64,000 nt of DNA, taken from contig NW_027196995.1 of NCBI RefSeq assembly GCF_038502225.1, positions 1 through 64,000 on the forward strand. The letters run 5' to 3'. The notes under the pieces are model-generated. The model had not been told where the DNA came from and did no database searches. It was given only the letters and a program-made list of their open reading frames with translations. Within the stretch, counting starts at the first letter, position 1; the number at the start of each line of letters is the position of its first letter. The position numbers and the translations under genes were made by a program. Below are positions 51,691 to 64,000 of the stretch, piece by piece. This stretch comes from Cherax quadricarinatus (taxonomy: Eukaryota > Arthropoda > Malacostraca > Decapoda > Parastacidae).

Positions 51691-52863
51691 TTTTTTTTTT
51701 TTTTTATATTTTTATTAGAAACCTTACAAAAGTACAAAGGATGCATAATAAAGTACAGAAATACAAAACATTCTTTTGTTCTACTAGTACCAGGTTATTC
51801 CTTGTGGGAACAAGTATTATAAGATCTTGTTATAGCAAAACAATACACGCTAAGACAAACCTCACTAAAGTTTATCAGTCATTAATAGTTGCCGCCGGCC
51901 ATTGTACCCAAAGAAAACACACCAAAAAGAAACTTTACATAGTTTAACAATATAAAATGAATACCTGACATGTCCTATTACAACAAAAACATCATACAAA
52001 TGTACAACATCACAAGATTAACCAAAACTACCATAACCAATACAAAACAAAACAAAACCCTAACATACCCGCTATGACAGGGTACAGATTATTGGTTAAG
52101 TTATGGTACATTAGATCCTAACCAATAGGAACCCGGAAGGAACATATGATTCCTTTCACAACAATCATAGAGAAACAGTATTTTACTATTATTAATATGT
52201 TAACCCTCTAATACAATAATGTTGATACAGAAAACAGAACAACATGCATGTAAAATACAATAATAAAAGAATCCAAAACAAGTATTTATAACAAACCTCG
52301 GCACATTAAAGGGTTTATGACCAAACCCTATACATAATTATACCTCCCACATATGTATATAACCCGAAAATCTTGTCCAGAAGACTGTTTGTTTAACCCC
52401 ATAAAAACATGATAAGACCCAAAACCTATACATACACTTAAATTTTTTCACATAGAACCTTCATCTGACAATAAAAGTTAAACATAAGACAAGAGAAGTA
52501 ATAAGGATAAGGCTGCTGTAATTTGCCAGTCCCAAAAGAACTGACACGTATCTCAGAAAATTTTGTGTTGATACCAACGTGCCAATCTAATTACTTAAAA
52601 ACGAGATCCTAAGGGCTCGGTATCCTGGCTTTCAAGGAAATTTTAAACCCAGTGAACATAACCATCAGGCTTAGAAATGTAACCCTGGAAACCACACTTA
52701 TATCTCACTATGACAAAACATTCACGTGAAACATGGCGTACCATCCATACCTAATTCTCACTACCTTCCTTTTACACACTACATCAGTTCCAGAGAAAAC
52801 CAAAAAACAACCCCCCCCCCCCCTTTACATCCCCCCATAAGGAGACCACTCCTTTGTCCATCC

Positions 52864-55800
52864 TCAGGGACCCCGCCTAAGGGAACCCACAGTGAGGTTC
52901 CTATAACCTTCCGGGAAACTTTTTTCCCAGGACGCCCCATAAACCAGCCTATTCCTACACTTCGTCCTATAGAATCTAGCCGCCAATGCTTTTATCCTCA
53001 TATCACCCCTTAATCCCCTCATTCCCCATGAAATGTCCAGATAATCCACTATGATATACATTATAGCCCTTCCAACATCCCTAGGCACTCCCCTTACATC
53101 TAGTAGTAAAGCCCTTAAAAGCGGCAAACGACCCCCCTCCCCAACAGTTTGATAACCCCACCCATCCATGATCTCACCCCCTCCAAGGAGGTACAAAAAA
53201 AGACCACATGAAACGCCGTTTCAACATCACAAAACTGACAACAAGCCTCTTCCACAAACCCCATACTACGTAACACCTCCTTGGAAGCCAGAATCCCCAT
53301 GATAAACCTATATACTAATTCTCTTACTCTAGCCGGTATCCGAAGCTTACTAAAATCTTTCCAAATAACCCCCCAATCATACGTTGGATACACGGCTATC
53401 CCTTGCATAATTCCTTGACCTTTCACTACCCTCACCAACCGTTTCACTTTGATTTTATCCACCTGTTGCACTGTCAATAAAAATCTCAACATATCTTCAC
53501 AAACCCTCAAGTCCTTCCCACTCCACCATTTACGTGCTTCCTCCATAACTCTTCCTACTTTAGCGCCCCTCACACCCCCTTCCCTCATATACCTCCACTT
53601 GATATATACAGCCATTACTCTCAGCCCTAAAGGCAACAAACCTAAACCCCCTCTCCGAACATCCGTCATAACTACCTCCTTACTTAACCATGCCCTCCCA
53701 AATCCCCACACAAACTTCAGCACCCTCCTTTGCATTTCCACAATATCTCGTACCTCTAAGGGAAAAACCTCTGCCACCCCCCATACCTTGCTATAGACAA
53801 GTGAATTTACCACCACTACCCTCTGATGTAAAGCTAAGTCCCTCGCACTTAAACCTCCTAGTCTACTTAAAACCTTACCCATGACAGACTCCGAATTTAC
53901 CCTTCTGCATGCCTGCTCTTCCGCCAAATACCATATCCCACATACCTTGATTCTGTCAACCACTGTCCATCCGAACCCCATCCCCAAGCCCCCCCCTATC
54001 CAATTACCGACCTCTAGTAACCTTGATTTCACCGTATTAACTCTCATTCCGGTCTTCATACCAAACATCTGAATCACTCTACCCACCCTCCTTAACTCCT
54101 CCTTACCCCTTAGCAAAACAGTAGTATCATCCACATACCCAACGATGCCCCCTTTGCACCCCCCTTCGATCTCCTGATTGTTCATCACCCTCTCAACAGA
54201 CTCATAAAAAGGATTCTGCACACACGCAAAGAGCAGCTGTGACATCGGACAGCCCTGCCTCAAACCTCTCTCCATTGGTACACTTTCACCCAACCTCCCA
54301 TTGACCTGTACCCTCACCTCTGCCCCATCATACAGAGTGTTCACCCACCTCACTACCCCCTCCCGAAACCCCAACCTCTCTAAGCAAACCCCTAAGAAAA
54401 CTCTGTCCACGCAATCATAAGCATTCACCCAATCTAAACCTAGTATTCCCCCTCCCGTACATCTCTCTAGAAAATCCCTAATCAAACCATGTCCATCCCT
54501 CATCCTTCTTCCCGGAATTCCCAACTGTCCCCTGTGTAACACTAAACCCAACACTTTCCTCATTCTGTTGCCCAAAACCTTAGCAAAAATCTTGTAATCC
54601 GAGCACATTAACGTAATCGCACGGTAATCATTCAAAACTCGGCATTCCTTCTTTTTGGGCACTAAAACCGTGACACCCGTTCTTTGTGATTTCCCCATCC
54701 TTCCACTACTTAACATACAACTCAAAACCCCCACCAGACAATGCCGTACACTCCCCCAATGATACCTATAAAAATCGTTTGGTATTCCGTCTATGCCTGG
54801 GGTTTTACCCTGGCACATCCCAAAAACTGCCTCCTCTACCTCCTCTACGGTAATACTACCCTCGATTCTGTCACTGTCCTGCTCACTTAATACCCTATTA
54901 AACCCTTCATCCCCAAACCGTCTCTCACCCACTCCCCTGCCAACCCTCCTCCACTTCTCCCTAAACCAAAAATCTGCATGCAAACTAATATTTTCCGTGG
55001 TGGATAGGCCTTGACCCTCCTCAAAGCCACCCCCCCCTGTACCTGCCTCAATATACGCCAAGGTGGTCTTCGCCTGCCGTTCCTTAAACCTCCTTAATAC
55101 AAAACCCGATGGCCTATCCCCCCTTAAAACATCCTCCAACCCTGCCCTAACTCGAATTGCCTCAAATTTTTCATTGTGAATTTCCGCCAACCTATTTCGC
55201 AAACGTTCCATGTCCTCACTCCGCCCCACCCGTTCCTCTGCATAACAGTCATTTAACTGACCCTCAAGATAATTTTGTAGTCCATAGCTCCACCTCGCCA
55301 TCTCCTTACCCCGTACTTTAAAAAATTTCGCGATTTCAACTTTAGCCCTCATTTCCCACCAATCCAGCAAATCCATTTCCATATTCCTAGTCTCCCAAAA
55401 GGATTTCCACCAATCTTCAAACCCTGTAGGGTCACCCTCGCCCCTAAGTAGCCTCACATTTAATTTCCAGTATCCTGCATAAACTTTCACTATGCCATCA
55501 ACCCTCAAATCTGCTATAACAGCACGATGATCAGAAAAACCCACATCGATAGTCCTCACCCTCTCCACACCTATGCCCTGCCTAACATAAATCCTATCTA
55601 ACCGTGCCTCATATCCTCTACGAATAAAAGTGTGCTCCACTCCATATCCCCTACTTCCCACCACATCTACCACTCCAACATCTCGCAAAACATCCCGCAG
55701 AACCCCCAAAACACAACCCGCCCCCCTCGGAACCACATCACCATTCCTAATGACACAATTCCAATCCCCACCAATCACCGTAAAAGCAGGTAAACCTCGC

Positions 55801-56195
55801 AAGTGATATACCAGAACCTCGCGCACAAAATCCACCTTCACCCTAGCGTTACTAGTTGCTGGCATGTACACACCTACAAAACTAACCCTCCTGTCCCCCC
55901 AAAACCCATCCACCCTGACAACCCTCCCACCCCCCCCTCCTCCCAACCCAGGATACGCAAAGGACTGGTCTCCTTTACCGCCACAGCCACACCTCCTTTC
56001 AACCTCAAAGCATCACATGTAAACAACCTATAACCTTTCAACAACAGCTCACATCCTAACCTATGGTTATGTTCCTGCAAAAAACAGACATCAATACTAA
56101 ATCTCCTCAAAACCCACTCTAACCATACCCTCTTGACCTCGGTTTTAAGACCGTTTACATTGAAAGTTACACACCTGAATTTTACAAGAATGGCG
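52864..56195 (-). pseudogene. LINE H ORF2 (endonuclease-RT), frameshifted at G-runs
   Basis: The endonuclease starts FRCVTFNVNGLK; FLQEHN follows. A frameshift at the C/G-run 55928-55937 leads into 943 open codons (55946-53115): GGDWNCVIRNG, FSDHRAV, GIDGIPNDFY, DYKIFAKVLGNR, IPGRRM, LDWVNAYDCV (motif A), GLRQGCPMSQ (B), YVDDTT (C) and the finger CCQFCDVETAFHVVFFC. This finger lacks one Gly present in K. A third frameshift at the G-run near 53131 separates the last about 90 codons (53140-52864). Confidence 0.88.
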
Positions 56196-57446
56196 GCTTA
56201 CCCCTATGCCGCTGAGGCTTACTTGGTCCTCCTTTCATAGGTTTCGGTTCTTCTCTATCAATCCCTCGTTCCTGCCCTCCAACCCCTCCCTGTCCCTTCC
56301 CGCCTAGCTTTCCACTGCCCCCCCCCCTCCTCCCGAACTTGCCTTTGCTACCACAGCTGCCCACATCTTCTTCCCAGGCCTCTGCGCTGGTGTGAGGACT
56401 TCGTCCATGTCTGATGCCCCCGCTGATCTCTTGCGGGAGCTACCCTCTACACACATTTCTTCTGCAACCACATCTTCTTGATGGACCTCCACCACCACAT
56501 TACTCTCCTTTCGAACCTCACTCAAGTCTTCCTTACCCTGCTTCTGTTCATCCATCACCTTGTCATCACCTGACCTCACCTCACTTTCCACACCATGCTC
56601 CGACTCTTCCAAAAAATCCTTCAGCACAGCCTCCAAAATCCCGTCCTGAGCTGACTCTGCAGTACCTAACGGTCTGTCTGACAGCGATATTCCCTCCCCC
56701 CCCCCCGTTTCCACTGGTAGTGTAACACACGTCTCCAAAACCACCTCTGCCCTGTCGACCTCCTCACTCCATAGACCTGTACCCCGTCTTTCCACTTCAC
56801 CCGTCATAACGTCCGCGGCTTCTAATGGCGTATCCACAGAAGCTGTCTCCTGACGCCTAGGGCCCTGTCTCCTGGGGCATTGTGCCACCATGTGCTCATA
56901 AGAGTCACATAAACGGCACGTCTTCCTCTGCCCCGCATAGTGTACAAAAACCTGTGTTCTATGGTTATGCAAAGTAACATATGATGGTATCGGCCTCCTC
57001 AGGGTCATTTTCAGTGTGAAGGATCCTTCCGGCATCCCCTCATAAGGGCCGTCCCTCCACATTCCCATGCTCGTCGAGTGTACAGTTCCATAACCACTGA
57101 ACACATCTTGTAGGCTGTATGCTGTTGCCTCAAAAGGTACATTCCTTACCTTCACCCAAGTAAAATACTGAGACACATCATGTAAGCATACTTCCACTGC
57201 CGAATTGATACTCATCCGTCTTTCTTGAAATTCGTCTACGATGGTAGAGTAGAAGTCAGCCCTCATGAACTTCACGAAGACCCTTGACATTCCGTTCAGT
57301 GCCACACCATACAGCTCTTCATTGGGGATGCCATAACAGTCCCTGATAATGCTTGGCAGGAGAACGTTCATCGTGTCGTTGCTTAAAGATCCTCTAACCA
57401 GCTGAATGCAGACAGTATTTATGCGCCGGTACAGTCGGTCCGCCAT
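56182..57446 (-). pseudogene. LINE H ORF1, one frameshift
   Basis: The ATG at 57446 gives MADRLYRRINTVC. RRM-like YFTWVKVRNVPFEA, knuckle CRLCDSYEHMVAQC (about residue 185), then an acidic tail with VVVEVHQED, SRKR and SDMDEVLTPAQRPGKK. A frameshift in the Gly-coding run near 56315-56330 moves to a Gly/Lys-rich C-terminus ending at 56182. The Gly-rich basic end is specific to H and K. Confidence 0.86.
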
Positions 57447-57537
57447 CTTGGTGCTAATGCTATGTTTTCCTCACCAGGTGGCGTGCAAGAGAACCTGTAG
57501 AAGCGTCCTCTCTCCCCGCAGGTCGAGAGACGAATGA

Positions 57538-58260
57538 TCTATATATGTCCGCGAGCGTCCCCCACCCAACCTCCACCACCACTGCCCTATGATCCGACAT
57601 TGTAGCCTCAACAGTACTGAAAGATTTCACATCAACTCCCTGAGAAAGGTACACTCTATCTAGTCTCGCAGCATATCCACTCCTAACAAACGTATATTCA
57701 GTCTCCCACACCGCCCCCCCGAAGGCATCACGTAACCTAACATCCCTTAATAAATCCCTAAGAGCCACAGACATATATCCAGCCCCTTTTGGGTCCACAT
57801 CAGCCACCCTGATTACACTATTCCAGTCCCCACCAACTATCGCCACCTCTGGCAGTGCACTTAAGAAAAACACAAGATCCTCACACACAAAATCATTCTT
57901 TACCTTTATGTTATTTTCTGCCGGCGCATACACACTCACAAAAGACACACGCTTACCCATCCACCACCCATCCACACGCAACACCCTCCCTCCCCCTCCT
58001 CCCTCGCTTCTCTGCAAAACAAACGGGCTCGTCTCCCTTATTAAAATTCCCACACCACCTTTTAGACGGGGAGATGGCAGGGTAACTACTCGAAATCCTG
58101 CCACCTCCAACACCCTACCCTCTTTAAAATTGTGCTCCTGCAGGAACACAACATCCACTCTAGATTTATTCAGGAAATTAAGAAACCAATTTCTCTTCAT
58201 ACCGCTACATAACCCATTAACATTTACAGACATACACCTAAGGCCTATTAAAGTTTCCAC
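57538..58260 (-). pseudogene. LINE J ORF2 endonuclease, truncated
   Basis: Open from about 58260, overlapping the end of ORF1 (stop at 58248) by some 13 bases in another frame; the first ATG is at CMSVNVNG. It shows FLQEHN, GGDWNSVIRV, RSGYAARLDRVYLSQG and SDHRAV, then runs into the H leader at 57537. Unlike G it has no frameshift in this part. Confidence 0.83.
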
Positions 58261-58311
58261 CCCTGCTTCCTCTCATCACTCTTTACAACTCCAGAGCTTG
58301 AATTTAAGTTT
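57538..58311 (-). repeat. Long direct duplication flanking LINE I/H, right copy
   Basis: Matches 50448-51219 almost base for base. It abuts the 5' end of H on its left and runs unbroken into the ORF1 end of J on its right. That marks it as the copy still attached to the upstream half of the host element. Confidence 0.9.
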
Positions 58312-59102
58312 GACACCTTCAGAGTGCTCTCTTTCCCTCCCCCCTTCTTCCGGTGCCTCCTATCATGGCTACCACCACCTACACCACTACCTTCACACTT
58401 CACCTCAGTCTGTTTCCCAGGCCTTTGTGCAGGCGTAAGGACGTCATCAGAATCTGACGTAGCCGCCCTCTTTCTCGTGACCGTCATGTTACACATTTCT
58501 TGGTCAGATGTTGCCTCTCGATGAACCTCAACCTCTACCTGAGAATGGTTTAAAGATTCAACGGACGACTCCAAAGCACCATCACGTCCCAAACTATCAT
58601 GTCTCAGACTTTCTGGAAGCGACGACTCTCCGATGACACCACGCTCAGATGTAACGTCCCTCTCTGGTGGAGACAAAGTCTTCAACACCTCCACCAATTC
58701 CTCCTCAATCTCAAGAACCTTCTCCTGTAATTGCTGCTCCTCCTTATCCACAGGAGACGACACCTGATCAGGCAGCCGGGGGAGGGACTCCAACTCACCG
58801 CCAGTCCTGTGTGCCCGATCCACTATCTCGCTCCACAAAACACCACGCCCTCCATCCGATGTTTGATTCACACCTGCCACCTTTGAAGCAGGGGCTGCGA
58901 CGTCCACCACAGGTCCAGGCACACGTCTTCGCTTGTCACAGGTCGCCGCTATGTAATCATACTCACCACATAGGCGGCATGTACGTCGTTGTCCTGGGTA
59001 CATGACCATGACCTGCGTCCTGAAATCTTGGAGATACACGTAGGACGGTATTGGGTGCCTCAAAGTCATTTTGAGGTTGAAAGAACCCTCTGGAAAACCA
59101 GC
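58248..59102 (-). pseudogene. LINE J ORF1 C-terminal part
   Basis: Open from the K junction: GFPEGSFNLK, MTLRHPIPSYV, then the knuckle with Tyr in place of His (CRLCGEYDYIAATC), so zinc binding is likely impaired. The tail has VEVEVHRE, TRKR and SDSDDVLTPAQRPGKQ. It stops at 58248. Confidence 0.82.
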
Positions 59103-60489
59103 TTTTTTTTTTTATATTTTATTTAAAAAACTGCATATACATAATACATTGTATTACTTACAAAACAAACCACGGTGAAAAATAAAATAAATGGTACATA
59201 CAGTGAACTTCATACCTCTCCGAACATGAAATTAAACACCAACATTACAAACTAGTCAATAAAACCAACCACATCCACTGTAACTTTATAGAAGTACTTA
59301 GTATTGATGACAATACATACATACACATACATATATATATACATATACACACACACACACACATACATATATATAAATTAAATTAATATACAACTCAGAT
59401 CGGTATACAGAAAAAATACATATAGTTTACTTGCATGTCACAAGTACTTGGCTAAACAGGAGCACCATACCTAACACATACACCACAATATTGAAAACCC
59501 AACCTTCCACATCCTTACAATACAGAATTTTATAAACAGAGCAAATACAATAATGATTATAGTATAAAATTAAAAACCATACTAGATATTACAAAACCTC
59601 TAGTACACAATCCCGGTACATTTTAAGAACACCATAGATCAAGGCCATATTACAACCATATACATAACCCCACAACCATATACATAACCTATAAACCCTC
59701 CTTTTATAATAATCATTATTGCCAGTGCAGACACAGCTGACACTTCTACCCCCCCCCCCTCCCCGTATGTACAGTCCCCGTTCTAAATAACATACATTGA
59801 ATTATCCTAATGAAAGGTCATACCCTGACCTCATCAAAACCTAAAAGTTGGTAGTGCATGAACAAGACAAAAACACAAAATTTACAGACTCAAACAGATA
59901 TGAAACATTACATTCATATACACCTACACTGTAATAAGTAGAAGAATATACACCACCGATATGATATCAAATATTAATGTTAACCATGAATTACAAACAT
60001 TCAAAACCTTGCATATAGTGAAGTTCACACTCAAAATGCAAGATAATACACCACTTGCCACATTAGCGGTACAATACTAGGCTATGTAAATTATTTAAAG
60101 AACCCGAGACTAAAATAAAACTAGAGTAGTTATAAGAATAAGGCTGCTGTAATGTGCCAGTCCCAAAAGAACTGACACGTATCTCAGAAAAATTTTGTGT
60201 TGATACCAACGTGCCAATCTAATTACTTAAAAACGAGATCCTAAGGGCTCGGTATCCTGGCTTTCAAGGAAATTTTAAACCCAGTGAACATAACCATCAG
60301 GCTTAGAAATGTAACCCTGGAAACCACACTTATATCTCACTATGACAAACATTCTCGTGAAACATGGCTTACCATCCATACCTAATTCTCACTACCTTCC
60401 TCTTACACACTACATCAGTTCCAGATAAACCAAAAACCCCCCCCCCCCCTTTACATCCCCCCATAAGGAGACCACTCCTTTGTCCATCC

Positions 60490-63400
60490 TCAGGGACCCC
60501 GCCTAAGGGAACCCACAGTGAGATTCCTATAACCTTCCGGGAAACTTTTTTCCCAAGACGCCCCATAAACCAACTTATTCCTACACTTCGTCCTATAGAA
60601 TCTGGCCGCCAACGCTTTTATCCTCATATCACCCCTTAATCCCCTCATTCCCCATGAAATGTCCAGATAATCCACTATGATATACATTATAGCCCTTCCA
60701 ACATCCCTAGGAACTCCCCTTACATCCAGTAGTAAAGCCCTTAAAAGCGGCAAACGACCCCCCCCCCAACAGTCTGATAACCCCACCCATCCATGATCTC
60801 ACCCCCTCCAAGGAGGTACAAAAAAAGACCACATGAAACGCCGTTTCAACATCACCACAAAACTGACAAAAAGCCTCTTCCACAAACCCCATACTACGTA
60901 ACACCTCCTTGGAAGCCAGAATCCCCATGATAAACCTATATACTAATTCTCTTACTCTAGCCGGTATCCGAAGCTTACTAAAATCTTTCCAAATAACCCC
61001 CCAATCATACGTTGGATACACGGCTACCCCTTGCATAATTCCTTGACCTTTCACTACCCTCACCAACCGTTTCACTTTGATTTTATCCACCTGTTGCACT
61101 GTCAATAAAAATCTCAACATATCTTCACAAACCCTCAATTCCTTCCCACTCCACCATTTACGTGCCTCCTCCATAACTCTTCCTACTTTAGCGCCCCTCA
61201 CACCCCCTTCCCTCATATACCTCCACTTGATATATACAGCCATTACTCTCAGTCCTAAAGGCAACAAACCTAAACCCCCTCTCCGAACATCCGTCATAAC
61301 TACCTCCTTACTTAACCATGCCCTCCCAAATCCCCACACAAACTTCAGCACCCTCCTCTGCATTTCCACAATATCTCGTACCTCTAAGGGAAAAACCTCT
61401 GCCACCCCCCATACCTTGCTATAGACAAGTGAATTTACCACCACTACCCTCTGATGTAAAGCTAAGTCCCTCGCACTTAAACCTCCTAGTCTACTTAAAA
61501 CCTTACCCGTGACAGACTCCGAATTTACCCTTCTGCATGCCTGCACTTCCGCCAAATACCATATCCCACATACCTTGATTCTGTCAACCACTGTCCATCC
61601 TAACCCTATCCCCAAGCCCCCCCCTATCCAATTACCGACCTCTAGTAACCTTGATTTCACCGTATTAACTCTCATTCCGGTATTCATACCAAACATCTGA
61701 ATCACTCTACCCACCCTCCTTAACTCCTCCTTACCCCTTAGCAAAACAGTAGTATCATCCACATACCCAACGATGCCCCCTTTGCACCCCCCTTCCATCT
61801 CCTGACTGTTCATTACCCTCTCAACAGACTCATAAAAAGGATTCTGCACACACGCAAAGAGCAGCTGTGACATCGGACAGCCCTGTCTCAAACCTCTCTC
61901 CATTGGTACACTTTCACCCAACCTCCCATTGACCTGTACCCTCACCTCTGCCCCATCATACAGGGTGTTCACCCACCTCACTACCCCCTCCCGAAACCCC
62001 AACCTCTCTAAGCAAACCCCTAAGAAATCTCTGTCCACGCAATCATAAGCATTCACCCAATCTAAACCTAGTATTCCCCCTCCCGTACATCTCTCTAGAA
62101 AATCCCTAATCAAACCATGTCCATCCCTCATCCTTCTTCCTGGAATTCCCAACTGTCCCCTATGTAACACTAAACCCAACACTTTCCTCATTCTGTTGCC
62201 CAAAACCTTAGCAAAAATCTTGTAATCCGAGCACATTAACGTAATCGCACGGTAATCATTCAAAACTCGGCATTCCTTCTTTTTGGGCACTAAAACCGTG
62301 ACACCCGTTCTTTGTGATTTCCCCATCCTCCCACTACTTAACATACAATTCAAAACCCCCACCAGACAATGCCGTACACTCCCCCAATGATACCTATAAA
62401 AATCGTTTGGTATTCCGTCTATGCCTGGGGTTTTACCCTGGCACATCCCAAAAACTGCCTCCTCCACCTCCTCTACATTAATACTACCCTCGATTCTGTC
62501 ACTGTCCTGCTCACTTAATACTCTATTAAACCCTTCATCCCCAAACCGTCCCTCACCCACTCCCCTGCCAACCCTCCTCCACTTCTCCCTAAACCAAAAA
62601 TCTGCATACAAACTAATATTTTCCGTGGTGGATAGGCCTTGACCCTCCTCAAAGCCACCCCCCCCTGTACCTGCCTCAATATACGCCAAGGTGGTCTTCG
62701 CCTGCCGTTCCTTAAACCTCCTTAATACAAAACCCGATGGCCTATCTCCCCTTAAGACATCCTCCAACCCTGCCCTAACTCGAATTGCCTCAAATTTTTC
62801 ATTGTGAATTTCCGCCAACCTATTTCGCAAACGTTCCATGTCCTCACTCCGCCCCACACGTTCCTCTGCATAACAGTCATTTAACTGACCCTCAAGATAA
62901 TTTTGTAGGCCATAGCTCCACCTAGCCATCTCCTTACCCCGTACTTTAAAAAATTTCCCAATTTCAACTTTAGCCCTCATTTCCCACCAATCCAGCAAAT
63001 CCATTTCCATATTCCTAGTCTCCCAAAAGGATTTCCACCAATCTTCAAACCCCGTAGGGTCACCCTCTTCCCTAAGTAGCCTCACATTTAATTTCCAATA
63101 TCCTGCATAAACCCTCACTATGCCATCTACCCTCAAATCTGCTATAACAGCACGATGATCAGAAAAACCCACATCGATAGTCCTCACCCTCTCCACACCT
63201 ATGCCCTGCCTAACATAAATCCTATCTAACCGTGCCTCATATCCCCTACGAATAAAAGTGTGCTCCACTCCATATCCCCTACTTCCCACCACATCTACCG
63301 CTCCAACATCTCGCAAAACATCCCGCAGAACCCCCAAAACACAACCCGCCCCCCTCGGAACCACATCACCCTTCCTAATGACACAATTCCAATCCCCACC

Positions 63401-63825
63401 AATCACCGTAAAAGCAGGTAAACCTCTCAAGTGATATACCAGAACCTCGCGTACAAAATCCACCTTCACTCTAGTGTTACTAGTTGCTGGCATGTACACA
63501 CCTACAAAACTAACCCTCCTGGCCCCCCAAAACCCATCCACCCTGACAACCCTCCCACCCCCCCCCCTCCTCCCAACCCAGGATACGCAAAGGACTGGTC
63601 TCCTTTACCGCCACAGCCACACCTCCTTTCAACCTCAAAGCATCACATGTAAACAACCTATAACCTTTCAACAACAACTCACATCCTAACCTATGGTTAT
63701 GTTCCTGCAAAAAACAGACATCAATACTAAATCTCCTCAAAACCCACTCTAACCATACCCTCTTGACCTCGTTTTTAAGACCGTTTACATTGAAAGTTAC
63801 ACACCTGAATTTTACAAGAATGGCG
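60490..63825 (-). pseudogene. LINE K ORF2 (endonuclease-RT), frameshifted at G-runs
   Basis: Same layout as H. The endonuclease N-end (FLQEHN, 63740 onward) is broken at the long C/G-run 63549-63560. Then come 944 open codons (63541-60707) with GGDWNCVIRKG, FSDHRAV, GIDGIPNDFY, LDWVNAYDCV, GLRQGCPMSQ, YVDDTT and CQFCGDVETAFHVVFFC. A last break lies at the G-run near 60760, and the C-terminus ends at 60490. Homopolymer lengths differ from H at the same places. Confidence 0.88.
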
Positions 63826-64000
63826 GCTTACCCCTGTGCCGCTGAGGCTTACTTGGTCCTCCTTTCATAGGTCTCGGTTCTTCTCTATCAATCCCTCGTT
63901 CCTGCCCTCCAACCCCTCCCTGTCCCTTCCCACCTAGCGTCCCATTGCCCCCCCCCCCCCTCCTCCCTGACTTGCCTTTGCAACCACAGCTGCCCACATC
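63812..64000 (-). pseudogene. LINE K ORF1 C-terminal end
   Basis: The Gly/Lys/Arg-rich end of ORF1 as in H (GGKGQGGVGGQERGIDREEP), ending at 63812. The C/G-run at 63949-63960 probably marks the same frameshift as in H. Upstream ORF1 is outside the window. Confidence 0.75.

Larger units (their letters stand above)
51691..57537 (-). mobile_element. Tx1-like LINE copy H, near full length
   Basis: Minus strand. The 3' terminus at 51691 is T-run with ATATTTTTATTAGAAAC, a variant of the family end. The 5' end at 57537 (CATTCGTCTCTCGACC..GAGAGAGGACG) starts at nearly the same leader point as E. ORF1 and ORF2 are nearly identical to those of K. The distal 3' UTR is unrelated to that of K. Confidence 0.85.
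57538..59102 (-). mobile_element. LINE copy J: 5' part of the split F/G/J element
   Basis: Contains the ORF1 C-terminal half and the ORF2 endonuclease start. It is cut by H at 57537 and by K at 59103 (within GFPEGSFNLK of ORF1). The rest of ORF1 should lie beyond the right edge of the window, past K. Confidence 0.83.
59103..64000 (-). mobile_element. Tx1-like LINE copy K, 5' end beyond window
   Basis: Minus strand. The 3' terminus at 59103 is T-run with ATATTTTATTTAAAAAA, followed by a 1.2-kb 3' UTR containing CA/TA words near 59330-59370. ORF2 and the C-terminus of ORF1 are nearly identical to H from about 60120 rightward. It is inserted in ORF1 of J; its target-site duplication cannot be checked because the 5' end is outside. 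Confidence 0.87.

Overview
The window is animal genomic DNA made almost wholly of repeats. No conventional host gene is clearly present. The best clue to the organism is the mix of long arrays of many unrelated minisatellites, nested Tx1-like LINEs, and a short retroposon tail containing GGTTTAGCGC followed by ATAATAA. This fits an arthropod, most plausibly a decapod crustacean, but that assignment is inference.

Left part (1-21402): about fifteen unrelated tandem arrays with units of 16, 21, 26, 27, 29, 33, 33, 38, 38, 38, 39, 41, 52 and about 90 bp, plus CA, TA and GA microsatellites. Short single-copy AT-rich stretches separate them. Very long open frames in these arrays (up to about 1200 codons) are by-products of stop-free repeat units. 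The only candidate for a host exon is on the minus strand at 8588-8376: an open frame behind a good splice acceptor, followed by an AATAAA.

Right part (21403-64000): a stack of non-LTR retrotransposons of one superfamily. Each codes for ORF1 (RRM-like region plus one CCHC zinc knuckle) and ORF2 (APE-type endonuclease, reverse transcriptase with YVDD, C-terminal Cys/His finger). Family resemblance is to the Tx1 clade of L1-type LINEs. I call the copies A to K. A (+) is the oldest on the left. It was interrupted by D (-), B (-, 14-bp target-site duplication) and C (+, 9-bp duplication), and ends near 41166. A second host element (minus strand, now in pieces F, G and J) was interrupted by E (+), by the I/H unit (-), and by K (-, running off the right edge). 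H and K are very similar, so the family was recently active.

Integration footprints differ: ordinary short duplications at B and C, losses of roughly 430 and 250 bp of target at D and E, and a direct duplication of about 772 bp flanking the I/H unit. Four tiny 5'-truncated retroposon tails lie inside the LINEs, three of them with clean short target-site duplications. All full LINE copies are disrupted by frameshifts, many at poly-G/C runs. B also carries YVDN in place of YVDD in its reverse transcriptase.
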